Below, one piece after another: positions 1 through 25,798 of a DNA stretch of 64,000 nt. This DNA is from Membranipora membranacea (lineage: Eukaryota > Bryozoa > Gymnolaemata > Cheilostomatida > Membraniporidae): contig OU612065.1 of the NCBI GenBank assembly GCA_914767715.1, positions 4,278,001 through 4,342,000 of the forward strand, in the 5' to 3' direction. The notes under the pieces are model-generated. The model was not told the DNA's origin. It ran no database searches and saw only the letters and a list, made by a program, of their open reading frames with translations. The position numbers and the translations under genes were made by a program. Each line of letters begins with the position of its first letter. Positions within the stretch are counted from its first letter, which is position 1.

Positions 1-39
1 ATAGTAGGTTCTCATCGCAGAATAGCTATCAAAGTCCGA

Positions 40-730
40 GAAGACAAATTTAGCATATTGTTTATACCTGGTTCTGGAAGTAGTTCATTGTGTTATGCGA
101 TTTTATCTCTGTTCGAACTCCACTGTTTTTGATGGCTATTGCACATTTGTCTCTAAGCGATCAACGTGCACTTCCAGTATGCCCGTTCATGTCTCCGGCC
201 AAGATAAGCACATCTGCAGCACTGCAACAAACTGTCCAAAATCTGTCTTTGGCCTCCACATCACAGTCTTGCTGTTCGCATAGGCAGAAACGATGTTATA
301 GGTCTGCCTTTTGGTCACCAAGTTCAAATTGATAATCCCCTCAGATTACCTGGTTACATGACTCATCCCACACCATTCCTCGGTCTTATCCCGCCACTGT
401 TGTACAGCTTGACGCCATCGTCAATGTATCTTGCCTTTCCTCCAGGCCTTTCTCCTCCCATCTGGTCTCCTGTAGGCATATGTTACGCCTCACCATCGTA
501 TCAGCTATCTCTCTACTCTTATTTGTGAGTGTAGCAATGTTTAGGGCCGCTAGCTTGATAATCGTCTACCTCGCTCGCCTACTTTCCACAAGGTCCCCAA
601 CAAGGGAGATGCCTTGGCATAGTCTGGTTCTCTCTGGTTTTATTACAGTCTGTGGCATAGTTTTTCCGGCCGGATGCTCTGCCTGTCGCTGAACCCGTCT
701 CTATCCAGGATTGGGACTGGCTGAGTCTGG
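40..730 (-). pseudogene. Degraded non-LTR retrotransposon endonuclease (RTE-like)
   Basis: Read on the minus strand, pieces of an AP-type endonuclease domain appear in shifting frames. A segment near 455-480 reads ICLQETRW, the early motif of LINE endonucleases. A segment near 270-300 reads YNIVSAYA, and one near 195 resembles the 'GDLNGH' active-site block. Stops and frameshifts interrupt it throughout, so it cannot encode an intact enzyme. The order and spacing fit an RTE-type LINE, where the endonuclease nicks target DNA for target-primed reverse transcription. The fragment may continue beyond the left edge of the window. Family assignment is from recalled motifs, not a search. Confidence 0.55.
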
Positions 731-1980
731 CACCGGATTGTACATTCCTCAAGCAAATTTTTCATAATATCATAATATCTACAAAACAACCACCTCTATT
801 GCAGAAATAACTGTTGGTCTTGTTCTTGACTTTTTTGCTAGTTTTCATATTTTATCCTGCCCCCTACCTGTTCCAGCTAAGAATTGGTCACTTGCCATAG
901 CACACCAGGACATGTAGGTATATACATAAAGTACATAATTATTTTGCTTTATTTTTATCAGATCCTATGCGGAGAAAATTAGTTGTGCATTTGGCTGCGA
1001 CTTGAGATGATTTCCACCAATCTACATCAGGTTTGTTAAGTTATCATGAACGTGAAAAATACCACTTGCCTTTGCCCCATAAGTGAGCCCAGAAGGTACA
1101 ATATGAGGATTGAAAAAAAAACAAAGCTGAAAGACATAATGCATATGGTAATTCGCAGTTGGGCAGTAAAAATATTGACATTGAATGTACATCATATCAA
1201 CTACCCTTGCGGATAAACTATTTTGGTTCCAAGTTTCAATCAAGGTAATTTGGTACCGAAAAACATAATATGTCCTGATTGGGAGGTCTGCATCAACCCA
1301 TCACCCTATCCCTAATGACAGGATACCAGTGCTAAGATGAGAAAGTGTCCATCTGTTCATCTTCACACTATTTCAGAGTGACCTACAGCGCTGGTTGGTA
1401 AATAGAATTGATATGTACGGGGATGTGAACTATCAGCTGAGGTGTTGAGCCGCTTGGAGGTAGTGTCCATCATGCCTACCGCGTATCGAGATATGGGTAT
1501 GTACAAAGGTGTTACTTTCATTTTCATTCCATAAGTACTGTAACCAAAAAATAGCTTCTCTCTGCGGAAGTGTTTATATTTCTATTTATAGCAATCAGCA
1601 AATTTTTTTCCCCAGAAAGAAAGTATTTTTACAATCACAATACCTAAATTTGTTGTCAGTTGTTATAAGTTTTGATAGCAAGAGGTCCTGGGTTCAATTT
1701 CCCCTCTTGTTATGAGAGATCTCCCTGCTCATATCCCATAACACGCCGAGCAACATAAACCAACACCAACTGAACTGACTCAAAAGTCGCCACTTCTCTA
1801 ACGACGACTCTACAACTATACTGTGTGGAACATTCTTAGTCTACCGACATCAAAGAGGCTGTCTATCAGTAATAAACCTATGAAGACAAGAAATTTCAAA
1901 AGTTGAAACTTGGTGCATGGCCAACAGGCTCACTCTAAATTATTCAAAAACGTTCCAAATTATTTTAAAATCGCCAAAAA
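731..1980. other. Intergenic, no recognised feature
   Basis: AT-rich spacer. Only short open frames without recognisable domains, conserved motifs or splice-consistent exons were seen on either strand. Confidence 0.5.
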
Positions 1981-2340
1981 AGCAAATTGTTTTGGCGGAA
2001 TATAAAATTGATCTCAGCTGTAAAACACAATTTTTTAGGCATTATTCTTGACTCTAATATAACTGATATGAATTACCTCGTGGACCACTGCCGAAAATTC
2101 AACCTAATTTTAACATTGATTAGGGCAGCTCTCCCTTATTTTGATAGCAAAACAATGGTTGACCTGTATTACCGTTGTTTTTACCCACTGGCTTCCTGTC
2201 TGGGGGGCAGTGATGACTGCAGCTGGAAGGGGCACTTGTCCTGTTCGTGTGTCTCGTATTTGACCTTCAAGCTTTACAATTGGGCTGTCTACGCCCTAGC
2301 GCAGGCTATAAGACTGTCCCTTTGCTTTTGACATGTTTCT
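1981..2340 (+). pseudogene. LINE reverse-transcriptase C-terminal (thumb) fragment
   Basis: An open stretch of about 75 codons has the typical thumb-region pattern of non-LTR retrotransposon reverse transcriptases. It starts with FLGIILDSNIT, continues through a helix with basic residues and then reads MVDLYYRCFYPLASCL, which matches the usual 'lY.sli.P.l.Yg' pattern. No upstream catalytic FADD block or downstream tail is attached. It is therefore a short truncated relic, on the opposite strand to the other two LINE fragments in this region. Assignment rests on pattern recognition. Confidence 0.6.
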
Positions 2341-3240
2341 ATTGCAATTATCTACAATTTTTGATTAAATCTTTTTTTGCCTTTCTCTGAGTCATACTCA
2401 ATTGAACTTTATCTATATATGTTATCAATTTTATCTCTAGCAATAAACACTCATGAAAGAAAAAATTGTCTAACAGTCTTCGAGTTAGGGTGTCAATTAC
2501 CTCTCTGAAATGTGCAGTCTCACACCACTACCCTCCCTCATATCGGACAAGGGATAGAAATACCCATATAGATAATTATGACAAACCTATACACAAAATG
2601 ACCTAATGACCTAATTTTACACTAGTACCCACTCGGTAGCTAAAACTACATGCATCTTTAGTGGCTAGTTATTGCATAGCACCTTTAACATGATAATCCC
2701 ATAATAACCTAATACTAATAGTTATTTTTCTGGCTGCTTTGCGATGCCAATCAATGTTGCAGCTAGCTTTCTGGATATTGTAATCTTTATTTATTTTTTA
2801 GACTGCCATAGAAAGACAGAGCATCTTAAAGAAACTCAGTACCATTCACCAGCTACAAGCAAACAAATAACCACACCTACTGAAGCATCAGTGTTGTGAT
2901 TTAAAAAAAATTAATGGGCGTTGTAGCCATTTATAATGATTTAAGAACGAGGATTTATATTTTGGTCCATTTCCATAATTTTTATATAATCCCCATAGGG
3001 GAAAATGGAACTCTATCCTCTGTGCTCCCATAGATCTCAGCCAAACCTCAAATGTATTTTCCGGTAATTATTTATTCCTCTCCCTGAGAATAAAGCTTAA
3101 AATTCATTTTATACGATTATTTTATGGTGTATTTTGATAAAGTATAACAGCTTCAATAAAATGTAATGAGTGATGGATAACCAAAATTTTGTCTTTTTTA
3201 AACCAAGGACTAAGCAACTTCCTAATAATATGCAAGTTGC
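2341..3240. other. Intergenic, no recognised feature
   Basis: AT-rich DNA with homopolymer runs. I see no gene, RNA gene or clear repeat boundary. Confidence 0.5.
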
Positions 3241-3990
3241 GATTGTTATCAATATCCAGCGCGTTTGGTGCTGTTTTTCTCCAGGAATCTGGTAAAGATA
3301 TCTGGCAACCATTGGAATATGCCTCGCGTAAGATGACTGACACTTAGACACGCTCTTCGATGGTAGAGAAGGAAACTCTTGTCATCATGTGGGCAGTTTG
3401 ACTAGTATATGATAGGTCGAAAGTTTGAAGTTGAAACGGTCCATAAACCCTTGGTACAAATTCTAGGTGGTAAAGATCTGAGTGATCTACCACCGAGGGT
3501 GCAAAGGTTCAAAATGAGGATAATGAGGTATGGATATAAGAATTTTGGTGTTAAGATGTTTGTTGCCGATAGTTTGAGCCGACCCAACGAGGCTTACAGT
3601 GCAGCCAGTGTGAAGCATTGTGCAGCTGTTGAGTACTTTATTGACAGTATTTGTGAGGACTTAGTCCCTGATATACATGAAATAGAGGCGTTTGAAGCCA
3701 CCGTGACTGACGATGTCGCAGTTAAATTCAAGCAGTATTTGGTCGAGGGTTGGCGAAGAAACAAGCAGTCATAAATTGCCCGGGTACAAAGGATGTCTCA
3801 TGTTTAATGATAGACTTGATGTACCTGCTAGTTTGCGTAGTGCCTATATTGCACATGCACATGCTGGACACCAGGGTACTGCTAAACCTGCAGAGCTGCT
3901 CGACAGGTAGTCTGGTGGCCGAGCTATCACCCAACGACAAATTTTTGTCAATTTTAGCTCTTGCTTTTGGCCTGAGTCCCGCAGCAATTG
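3241..3990 (+). mobile_element. Ty3/gypsy-type pol fragment (RT end, RNase H, integrase zinc-binding start)
   Basis: Decayed retroelement pol remnant. In order on the plus strand are the reverse transcriptase/RNase H junction (AVFLQESG near 3265, then EYASRKMTD near 3320), an RNase H core with the HKPL motif near 3445, the typical basic stretch and 'DSLSRP' end near 3570-3590, then a partial H-H-C-C-type integrase N-terminus (HAHAGHQG near 3855) and a WWPSYH-like block near 3913. Internal stops and frame changes show it is inactive. No LTRs, primer-binding site, gag or integrase catalytic core were found, so boundaries are approximate. Confidence 0.8.
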
Positions 3991-6900
3991 ATCTCGGGAA
4001 TATGCTGTGCAGCTAAAGCCAAGCTTCTTTCAGATTGTCTGCTCAACAACCCGTAGCAGACAACTCCAATTTGTACTTCAACAGACATTCTGATGCGTTA
4101 AAAGTGCTCAGATAGCTGTATATGTAAGTTTGAGGCATCACATCATCAAATTCCTTACAAACATTATCAAACCAAAGTGAATAGTTGTAATGTGATGCCA
4201 CAAACTCGCACTTGCAGCCATCTAAGGAGTAAGAACCTAAATTATGTTCGGGTATACATAAAAAAGTATCATGTGAAATTGCTTTTATAAACATAGTTTT
4301 GGCAATCAGACATTACATGTATTTCGTCTGCCGCATTATGGGCATTGATTTTTGCTTATTGAAATATTATAGAAGAACTACTGATCTTTCAATTCCAACA
4401 TAGCTCACCATGTCGTAAAATACAACCTCATTAAATGACAATTGATATCTGAAACCTGGGAACTTGAATTGTTTTTCATATTATGTATGTTAATGATGGC
4501 CTTCTCCAATGGATTTGCCCCGGTTTTGGAGCACCTCTACAACATCAAAAAATATACTACATCAGGGTATTATGTTATATTCGCTGCAGGGTGCCAAAGT
4601 ATAGCGTTATGTGGTCTAGAAAAAATTGAGAGAAATTGAATTGAATTCAATGCACTCCACTGTGCAATCAAAATGGTTTTGACGCCACCACCAGCATCAT
4701 TTGCGACGCAGCAAACAGCAGAGTTGTCGAGTTAAGTAGGTGATACTGTTTACCTGAAATGACCCTTGCAAAAAATCTTCATGTATTAAAATGAGCAACC
4801 AGATACACTACTCCGGCTTGAGCTTCTTGAAGACCTGTTCATGGTTTCGTTCGATCCAATGAGTAGATTTGATTCTTGCAATTTTAGCATTGTTCTAGTA
4901 TCGTGTTTGATTTTTATTAGTTTCTTTGATCTTGAAATCTACAAATACACTCACACCAGTACCTTGTGATTCAAATTGATATGATAAGTTATACCATGGT
5001 TCTATAATCAAATGACGATTGGTAAATGATACATCTTCAACTTGGCAACTTTTTCAGCTAGTGTTGCTGAATCTATTGATTGCAGAGATCATCATAAATA
5101 GAGTTTCTACTTCCAAAAATGATCTAATTTTCAATATACACGCCTCCGTATTTATTTAAAATTAAACAATAAAATGAAACAGATCAGAGCAAAAATCGGC
5201 AGCAACAATGTTTCCTTCATGTCAAGCAAGTTCATATTCAAACAAGAAAAGAAATGTAGGGGCGCTCATATCAGGTTCCTTGACCAGAAAGCTCACCATC
5301 AAGGTTGCGCTGTCAGCTGTCTCTTTCAAGCAGATTGTCTTAGTTTAATTGTGCCCTGTCAATAATTACTGCAATTACATGCATACTTTTAACATAGAGC
5401 TCGCCTGTCGTAAATTCATGATCACACTGTTTGGACAATTCCAACAGTAAACGGGGATGATGCTGTTATGATATAAAAAATACAGATCCGCAGCACTAGT
5501 ACTCATGAGTTTGGTCTTGTCAGGTTCTAGATTTTTCAGTTCACCAACTCAACATGTAACTACCCCCAATAGCTGTGACATCTGTAGGGGTAACAGTATA
5601 TTGTTAACAGTGATAACATGGCAAATCTGAAAACATTCCGCATATTCATTACCATGTTGACTGATATAAACAAGGTGCCCCTCCTCAATATTTAATTTTT
5701 ATCTCAAGAACTTAATAAACATAATTCCTACATCTCAACTTTTGGTAACCTATCTCATTCATTCATAAACATGATCTAGGGAAACCCAATTAGTCCATTG
5801 TTGTAGAGTTAAGTTTCATATAAATACTATGTGTATATATATCATGTATATATATATATATATATATAGACATACAAATCTATAACAGAGGAACATGTAT
5901 GGTCCTTGAATCATTCCGCTCCTAACTGATAAGGGCCCAAAACTCTGAATTCAAAACATGGGAAAAAGTGTAGATTGATTTTATCGATTAAATACGTTTT
6001 CACTGTTCAATTATATTGGATCAGTTTTTACCCAGTTCAGAATATGTTTGAACCGGTTACCTTATTTCCAAACAGTCTCATGACATTTTTTATGTACTTA
6101 GGAATAGAAGCGAGACAATTTTTTGCAGGTGATTTTTAGAGTGGCTGAGCTACATTAGAGAGTGTGCCTATCTCTGAAACCTTTCTCTCAGAGACTATGA
6201 TGACACAAACTGTTGATTTAGTGTTTGAAAACTCATTGATTATACTATCATAATTGCAGTCACATCAAAAAACATCAAATGTTAGATGGAACTTTTCCTG
6301 TTTCACTGCTTAACAATATAATAATTGTGTACCATCTTTTCGCCTGCAAAAAGAGGCATTTTACCGCTTAAGTCACTAAAGTTGACAAGCTATTCATAAT
6401 AATTCTAAGCTAGATTTTTCATTTAACTCAGTGATAAGTATCAATGAAAACGATTTATATTGATAATGTTCAATGTTCAATGTCTAGTAATCAAAAATTT
6501 TTACGAGTGTTTTTAATAATGAATTTTTATTATTATAATTATCAGCTAGTTGTCTATCCATGGAGAGAGAGGAGACAACTGGTGTTTGATTAAAAAGCAT
6601 TAAAATCGCTATCTGATTATTCCGCCTGTAACATGTCAAATTGCAAGTCATATTGCTTTTTGGATGATGGAACCATATTCTGAATGGACAATTTGGAAAT
6701 GAATTTGTCTAAATTGAAAGACTTAAGGAGCGAGGATTTTGAGCAACGTTTGTTTGTCAGGATTTTTCTAAAAAGGCTTCACCACTCGGCAGCAACAGCC
6801 GGCATAACGATAACCAGCGTGAAATTATCAGATCTGTATTTCAACAGAACTTTGCCGTTCGATATGCTGTCCAACTGTTAGTTTCAACTGTGTCCCCAAT

Positions 6901-7009
6901 CTTATAAAAAATATCATATTAGAGAGTTTGATGGTGCAGGCAGTGTTGCGTACTAAATGCATTTTAAGTACTCAGTTCCATTAAACACTCATACAACTTC
7001 CTGAGGTGC
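3991..7009. other. Intergenic, no recognised gene
   Basis: About 3 kb of AT-rich spacer. Open frames are short and show no domains. The only clear structure is the AT microsatellite noted separately. Confidence 0.5.
5827..5870. repeat. (AT)n microsatellite
   Basis: Alternating TA dinucleotides, with one interruption, spanning about 40 bases. Confidence 0.85.
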
Positions 7010-7150
7010 AATGGGTGTTATAAGACCTGTGGCAGGTGCTGTATGGAACACAACAAAACTGTATAGGCCTTGAGTGCTGTAAGACGTGTCCCATACAGCA
7101 CAGGCCACACGTCTTACAACACCTGTTGCCAGCGCCTGTTTTTAATGCCC
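7010..7150. repeat. Imperfect inverted repeat
   Basis: TGTAAGACGTGT near 7078 is complementary to ACACGTCTTACA near 7107, and GGTGCTGTATGG near 7036 pairs with a CCATACAGCAC nearby. Together they form a nested foldback of about 140 bases. It may be a small MITE or its remnant; no target duplication is evident. Confidence 0.5.
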
Positions 7151-7901
7151 ATTCAGAACAGCATAAATTTTTGTAATGCAAATTCCATCGGTTATTAAAA
7201 ATGGCGTGATGCTAACTTTTGTCAAGGTTGATAAATCCCATGAGAAGATAAGGCATATTGCCAAACCTAACTTAAATGGTTGAGCTCAAGTGTATTACCA
7301 ACTCATTGGTTCATTGATAACAGTTGGGTTTTGCTATGATTCCCACTCTCCCTGTATTCTCTTTTTTATTATAGGGAGTTGCCTTTTTTTGGAGCTATCA
7401 AGTATCAGTTGGGGCGAAACATAATTTGGGCATTGAGTATAGGCAGGAGCAGCGGACTAAAGACCCAAAAATCAGCGGAACATAGACCCATACGGAACAT
7501 AGATCCGAACGGAACATAGACCTGCACCCGATGGTAAGGGCATGAAACCGCAGCAATAGATATGTTGTTCCATTCTCCCTGATTTCACCATCTATCATTC
7601 AGTTTTAAGTGGCATTCTTATATCAATAAAGGCTATTGTAATTTCCACACCTGACTATGATATACCAACCAAGGAGTATGAACTCTCTGTAGTGCACTTT
7701 TCTTCTCATTTCTGCTTGATCTACTTCTACTACTACTGTTAAAAATTATTAATTATATTGATTATATTTATTTATTATTTATTACTTTGCTATGTATTAC
7801 TATCTAAATTATTGTTAGTTACTGCTGTTACTGTTAGCAAGGAGTAACTCCGCTGTTACTGTTAGCAATGAAGCAGAGGGACTTCATTGCTGTTAGATCA
7901 A

Positions 7902-7990
7902 TGAATACCACTAGCTTAGCTACTTACAGTCAGTACTCATTGATTTGAATGAGTACTGTAAGTAGCTAAGCTAGTACTCCTTGGTATTCA
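7902..7990. repeat. Long hairpin (arms of about 39-42 bases, 8-base loop)
   Basis: The left arm 7902-7940 is almost fully complementary to the right arm 7949-7990, with the loop TGATTTGA. The arms share the core TAGCTTAGCTACTTACAGT and its complement; a few extra bases in the right arm make a bulge. It lies in intergenic DNA with no gene on either side. Confidence 0.85.
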
Positions 7991-8239
7991 GTCAGTAGTA
8001 TCAGATACTTACTTGTACTTGATACTTGTCGACGTGATCACCGCTTCATAGGGTTCAAGACTAAATAATAATATAATATGGCACTCCGTTATTCTGTATT
8101 TCAGTCCGAGGTCAGGATACCGGGTATACCAGGGTAGGGTGTTGGGTGGCAACTCAGGGGGACAGAGAAGACGGTCCTTGGGTCTAGGTTATTCCAATAA
8201 ACTCCCTCTCAGAGAGGGGGTTCATTAGTTATTCCCATG

Positions 8240-8695
8240 CTTCACTGTGTACACACAAAGAAGGTGGACATGTGAGCTTTGGTCTTGTGATGTTCAACTT
8301 TATATTGGAGGCCATGTCAGCGAGTACTCTTTCGGCAGTCGGATAGTGCTGTGTACTCTTGATAGTGCATGGCCCTACAAAAACAGGCCAATGCGTCTCA
8401 ATTGTCGTTGTTCTTCAAGAGATTCCCATTCTAGTCTTTGGAGCATACCTGTAGTTGAGGCTGCGCTGATGCGTGGTAAATTAAATACCATGCGGGCAGA
8501 TCTTCTCTGACCAGGTTCAATCAGAGTGGGAGTCCTAGGTAGGGGGTCCCAAGAGCTCAAGGTGTAGGGCCAATGCCTCCAGGTTCTTCAAGTCCTTGCT
8601 GAGCTAATTGATCTGCAGTGGTGTAGATGATGGTATCATCAACAAACAATCTCACCTGGGAGTTTCTCCTTGGTTGGTCGTATTGTCATATTTAT
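8240..8695 (-). pseudogene. LINE reverse-transcriptase fragment with catalytic VDD block and C-terminal tail
   Basis: On the minus strand from about 8670, RLFVDDTIIYT is the catalytic F-x-D-D motif of a jockey/CR1-like reverse transcriptase. Near 8500 the strand reads RRSARMVFNLPR, then MLQRLEWESLEEQRQLRRIGLF, shown here only as a motif; this is the common C-terminal signature of these enzymes (RRAARF...ML..L.W..L..RR). The thumb between the two blocks is missing, so an internal deletion is likely. Non-functional relic. Confidence 0.7.
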
Positions 8696-10084
8696 ACATT
8701 ATTAATCATAACTGTTGAGTGCTTCTTGATTTATTGAACTGTACTCACTCACAACAACTCCTTGCTCACAAGTTTGTCACACAAGAAAGCTGGCCAAAAC
8801 ACACCAACAGGCTTCCCCCTTACAAACATTTATTAATTATTATTATTATACCTGGTTTGATTGTTCTGAGAATTTGTGTGGCGCTTGGAGTTGAAGAATT
8901 TGCTGGCATAAAACATCTGCTTTGTTTTAAGTCCTCTAGCAGACTCCTGTGTCCTGAGTTACTAGTCCCACCAAATACCACTTCCACTTCTTAATCATAC
9001 AAACAGCTACTGAGACCTGCTACAGTGAACTGGAACTCTTTGACCTAACTATTGCTGACATGAAAAGCAATGAAAGATAGAGAAAGTTGCACAGCATGAT
9101 TGTGCATCAATCAAAAAAAGAAAGAAAGAAACCACAAAACTGATAACTGACCTGGATAGGAATCCTCTTTGAACAAGACGAGGTCACCACATACAAAGAA
9201 ATTTAGAGCTATGCTCAATAACGCTGCTGTCAGCAGCTACAAGACACACATCACAATCTGACCATCCCAGTCCCTATAAGACATTTTTCTATCACCTATT
9301 CCATCACCTATGGCTCAGTCACTGTATGGAGGCCTCGCTCTGTTGATGACCTGTAACAATCACGAGTTAAAAACATGTACATGAACAAATCTTATAAAGG
9401 CGCCTTGTGCAGTCAGGCGAAGGCAGTGAGAATGTTACATTTGTACCAAACTCATACCTTATACTACTGCTGCCACACAGGCAAATGTGTGCTTTTTGGA
9501 TTCTGAATAGCTAATAACTGACAAAATGAGGCTGCAATATCAGCATTGTCACTTATTGGGCAAATACTCCGCACAAGCTGATCGTCAACATAAGGGTATG
9601 AAATTAATTCTAGTGATGTAGTGAATGTCTTACTTATAAAAAAAGTGACATCATCTGAATCACCCATTGCGTTAATTTTATACCCTCATTTCGCACATCA
9701 GTTTGTGCAAATTATATGCCCATTAGGTGACAATTTTGGAATTAAAACCTCAATTAGTTATCTTTGAGCTGTGCAGAATTCAGTAAACACACATATGGCT
9801 GAGTGTTAGCAGTAGTTTAATCACTTGGCTTTCGGTCCATGGTAATTTATATACCCTAGAGAATTAGCTAAGCTAGTTCAGTAGTGACTTAATGATAGCT
9901 TGCACAAGTTTTCGCTAGCTAAATGTGACCAAGGAGTTAAAGACAACTCCTTGATGTGACCTAGCCACAAAGTTCACTTTTTCAAGCCTGTGAAAAATAG
10001 TGAAATTTTACTATTTTTTTCATCAATACGCAAGATGATATTCACTATGTTTCCATGTGAGTTTTGAGTTGGAACTGAGGCTAA
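8696..10084. other. Intergenic, no recognised gene
   Basis: Spacer with a short inverted pair of the word CAAGGAGT near 9930-9955. No exon-like stretches were recognised. Confidence 0.5.
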
Positions 10085-10330
10085 TTAGCCTTAGCTACGA
10101 GCTATGGAACTGCCTCCGAGATCGGCCTGAGCTCCAAGGTTCAGCTCGCACATATCGGCCCGCAGTACAGCGAGCTGGCGTGGCCGAGGTTCAAATCCCG
10201 GCAGCGGCAGATTTTTTTGATGTGCTTTTCTCAGCTCTAACATGGGAATGGCTGCATATTTCGAGATCGAGCCAAGAGGTGATGATGATTTTGCTGACTA
10301 GAAAAACGATGGGTTGAGCTTTAAGAAAAG
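10085..10330 (+). repeat. Possible tRNA-derived SINE remnant
   Basis: GC-richer than its surroundings. It contains GGTTCAAATCC near 10190, an excellent Pol III B-box, followed by a T-run and a body. An A-box could not be placed confidently, so this may be a truncated SINE or a tRNA pseudogene. Confidence 0.35.
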
Positions 10331-10969
10331 GAGTATTTAACTAGATTCATATTTAGTATAAATCTTTCACTTCCATTTATAAAATTGGATGGATAGGGTT
10401 CGACAGTTTTTTGTGCAGTTTTTGGAGCTGATCGCAACATTGATAATGTACATTACATTATGTTGTATATCAAGTGGTTCAATTCCAAAAAATTGCCAGC
10501 AAATCGGAAAGCATTAAAAAAAAGTATAATGTTTCATACACAAGTTATCATGCTCTAAGTGTGGTGTTGCTTATATGATAAAGTTATCATTGCAGTTTAT
10601 AAAAAAGGGTTTTTCATGGTTTTAAATTGTATACAGCAAAAGTAAACTTCTGAAAGTTTCATCAAAAATGTAGGTAATGTCGAAAAAAAATTGTACATTG
10701 ATAGTCATTATAACATCACTGGGCTGCGCTCATGAACATAAAACATTATGTGTTATACACTCCTGCCTACAGATGATATATTGGAGAGAAGGCAATTCAG
10801 ATTTTGAAGCTGGCGAACCAATTCCATCCCCAGCCATAGCTTATGACAGGGTGGTCACATAGACTTGAAACTCAGCTAAGTTGCAAAAGACAATGCAGTC
10901 TGAACAAAAGTTTGCTGTTAAAACTTTACATCTCTAGGCCCTCATTCCTTCTCAATGTGCCATCCACTT

Positions 10970-11046
10970 TGTAGGCAGGTCACTGAACACCGGGCCCAGC
11001 AATCTGAATGCTCAGTCCTAACCTACTGAGCCACCTCCTACGCCTA
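10970..11046 (-). repeat. SINE head fragment (tRNA-like)
   Basis: On the minus strand it starts GGAGGTGGCTCAGTAGGTTA, with an A-box TGGCTCAGTAG. A decayed B-box-like GGTGTTCAGTGACC follows about 45 bases later. The leading segment matches the SINE at 59.7 kb, so the two are members of one family. Confidence 0.55.
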
Positions 11047-11695
11047 CTGCTTAACACTACACAAAGACCAGAGCAATATAAAGCCAGGTAGCTAGTTCTG
11101 CAATAGTTATGCAATATTTTTACAATAAAAAAAAAAGTTCCTCGGTTAAAATTATGTTTAAAATTGAAATTGCCCCCTTCTCATCTATGATTTAAATGTG
11201 GGGTATATATTGTACAAACCTAGCAAACTGCCATTCATTTTACTTCAGAGAATTGTAAAAAGGCTTAATTTCTCAACATGAGTAAAATAATCTACTATTG
11301 TACAATGACTCCTGACAATATATCCGATATCAATTTGATCAACAGTTACGACACCCTTCTTTCAGAATGAAGCATTTCTCAACTTTGTAATTAGAGTCGC
11401 ATTTGAATTTTTAGCAAAACAGTAATTTCGCACTCATAAACCAGAATTATTGGTATTGAAGTTATAAGTAACTCATCCATGTGCAGACACCTCGGATAGT
11501 CTTGGTTTGAATCTCACTCATGGATGTATTTGCAGTATATTGCCTAATAATGCAAAATAATATATAATAAACCATTCTGTTCATCGATTAAGTATTAACC
11601 AATGGTGTTCTCATTTTTTTAGACACTAAATGATGACAGGTTACTAAAGTACAGTTTAAATCTGCTGAAAAATATATACTAAGTTTTAACGCAGG

Positions 11696-25503
<13,808 letters not shown>

Positions 25504-25715
25504 CAGATCAGTGTTATTATACTGGTGACTCCAGTCAGGATGTTGTATTGTTAATATTTTGTTTATTTTTGTAAATATAATCTTAATAATCTTTCTTAAA
25601 AGTGTCTAGCCACATCAAATGATTGTTCTCTCGATCTTTGATCTATGCATGTTAATATGGAACAGATTAGATATTCATGCAGATTTGCACAGGTTGAAAA
25701 TATAATAATATACAA

Positions 25716-25721
25716 AATAAA
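25716..25721 (+). terminator. Candidate POLR3B polyadenylation signal AATAAA
   Basis: Canonical hexamer 213 bases after the POLR3B stop and before the stop of the convergent carboxypeptidase gene. If used, the two 3' ends would be very close or overlap. Confidence 0.45.
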
Positions 25722-25798
25722 TTCGTAGAAAGTATATTATTTTAAAAGTTTAAAACATTGAAATTAACATAAAAGTTACAATGAATAAGTACCCTGAC

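Noticed and set aside
4442-4639. Hydrophobic open frame of 65 codons
   Set aside because: Isolated, no splice or promoter support, no recognised family.
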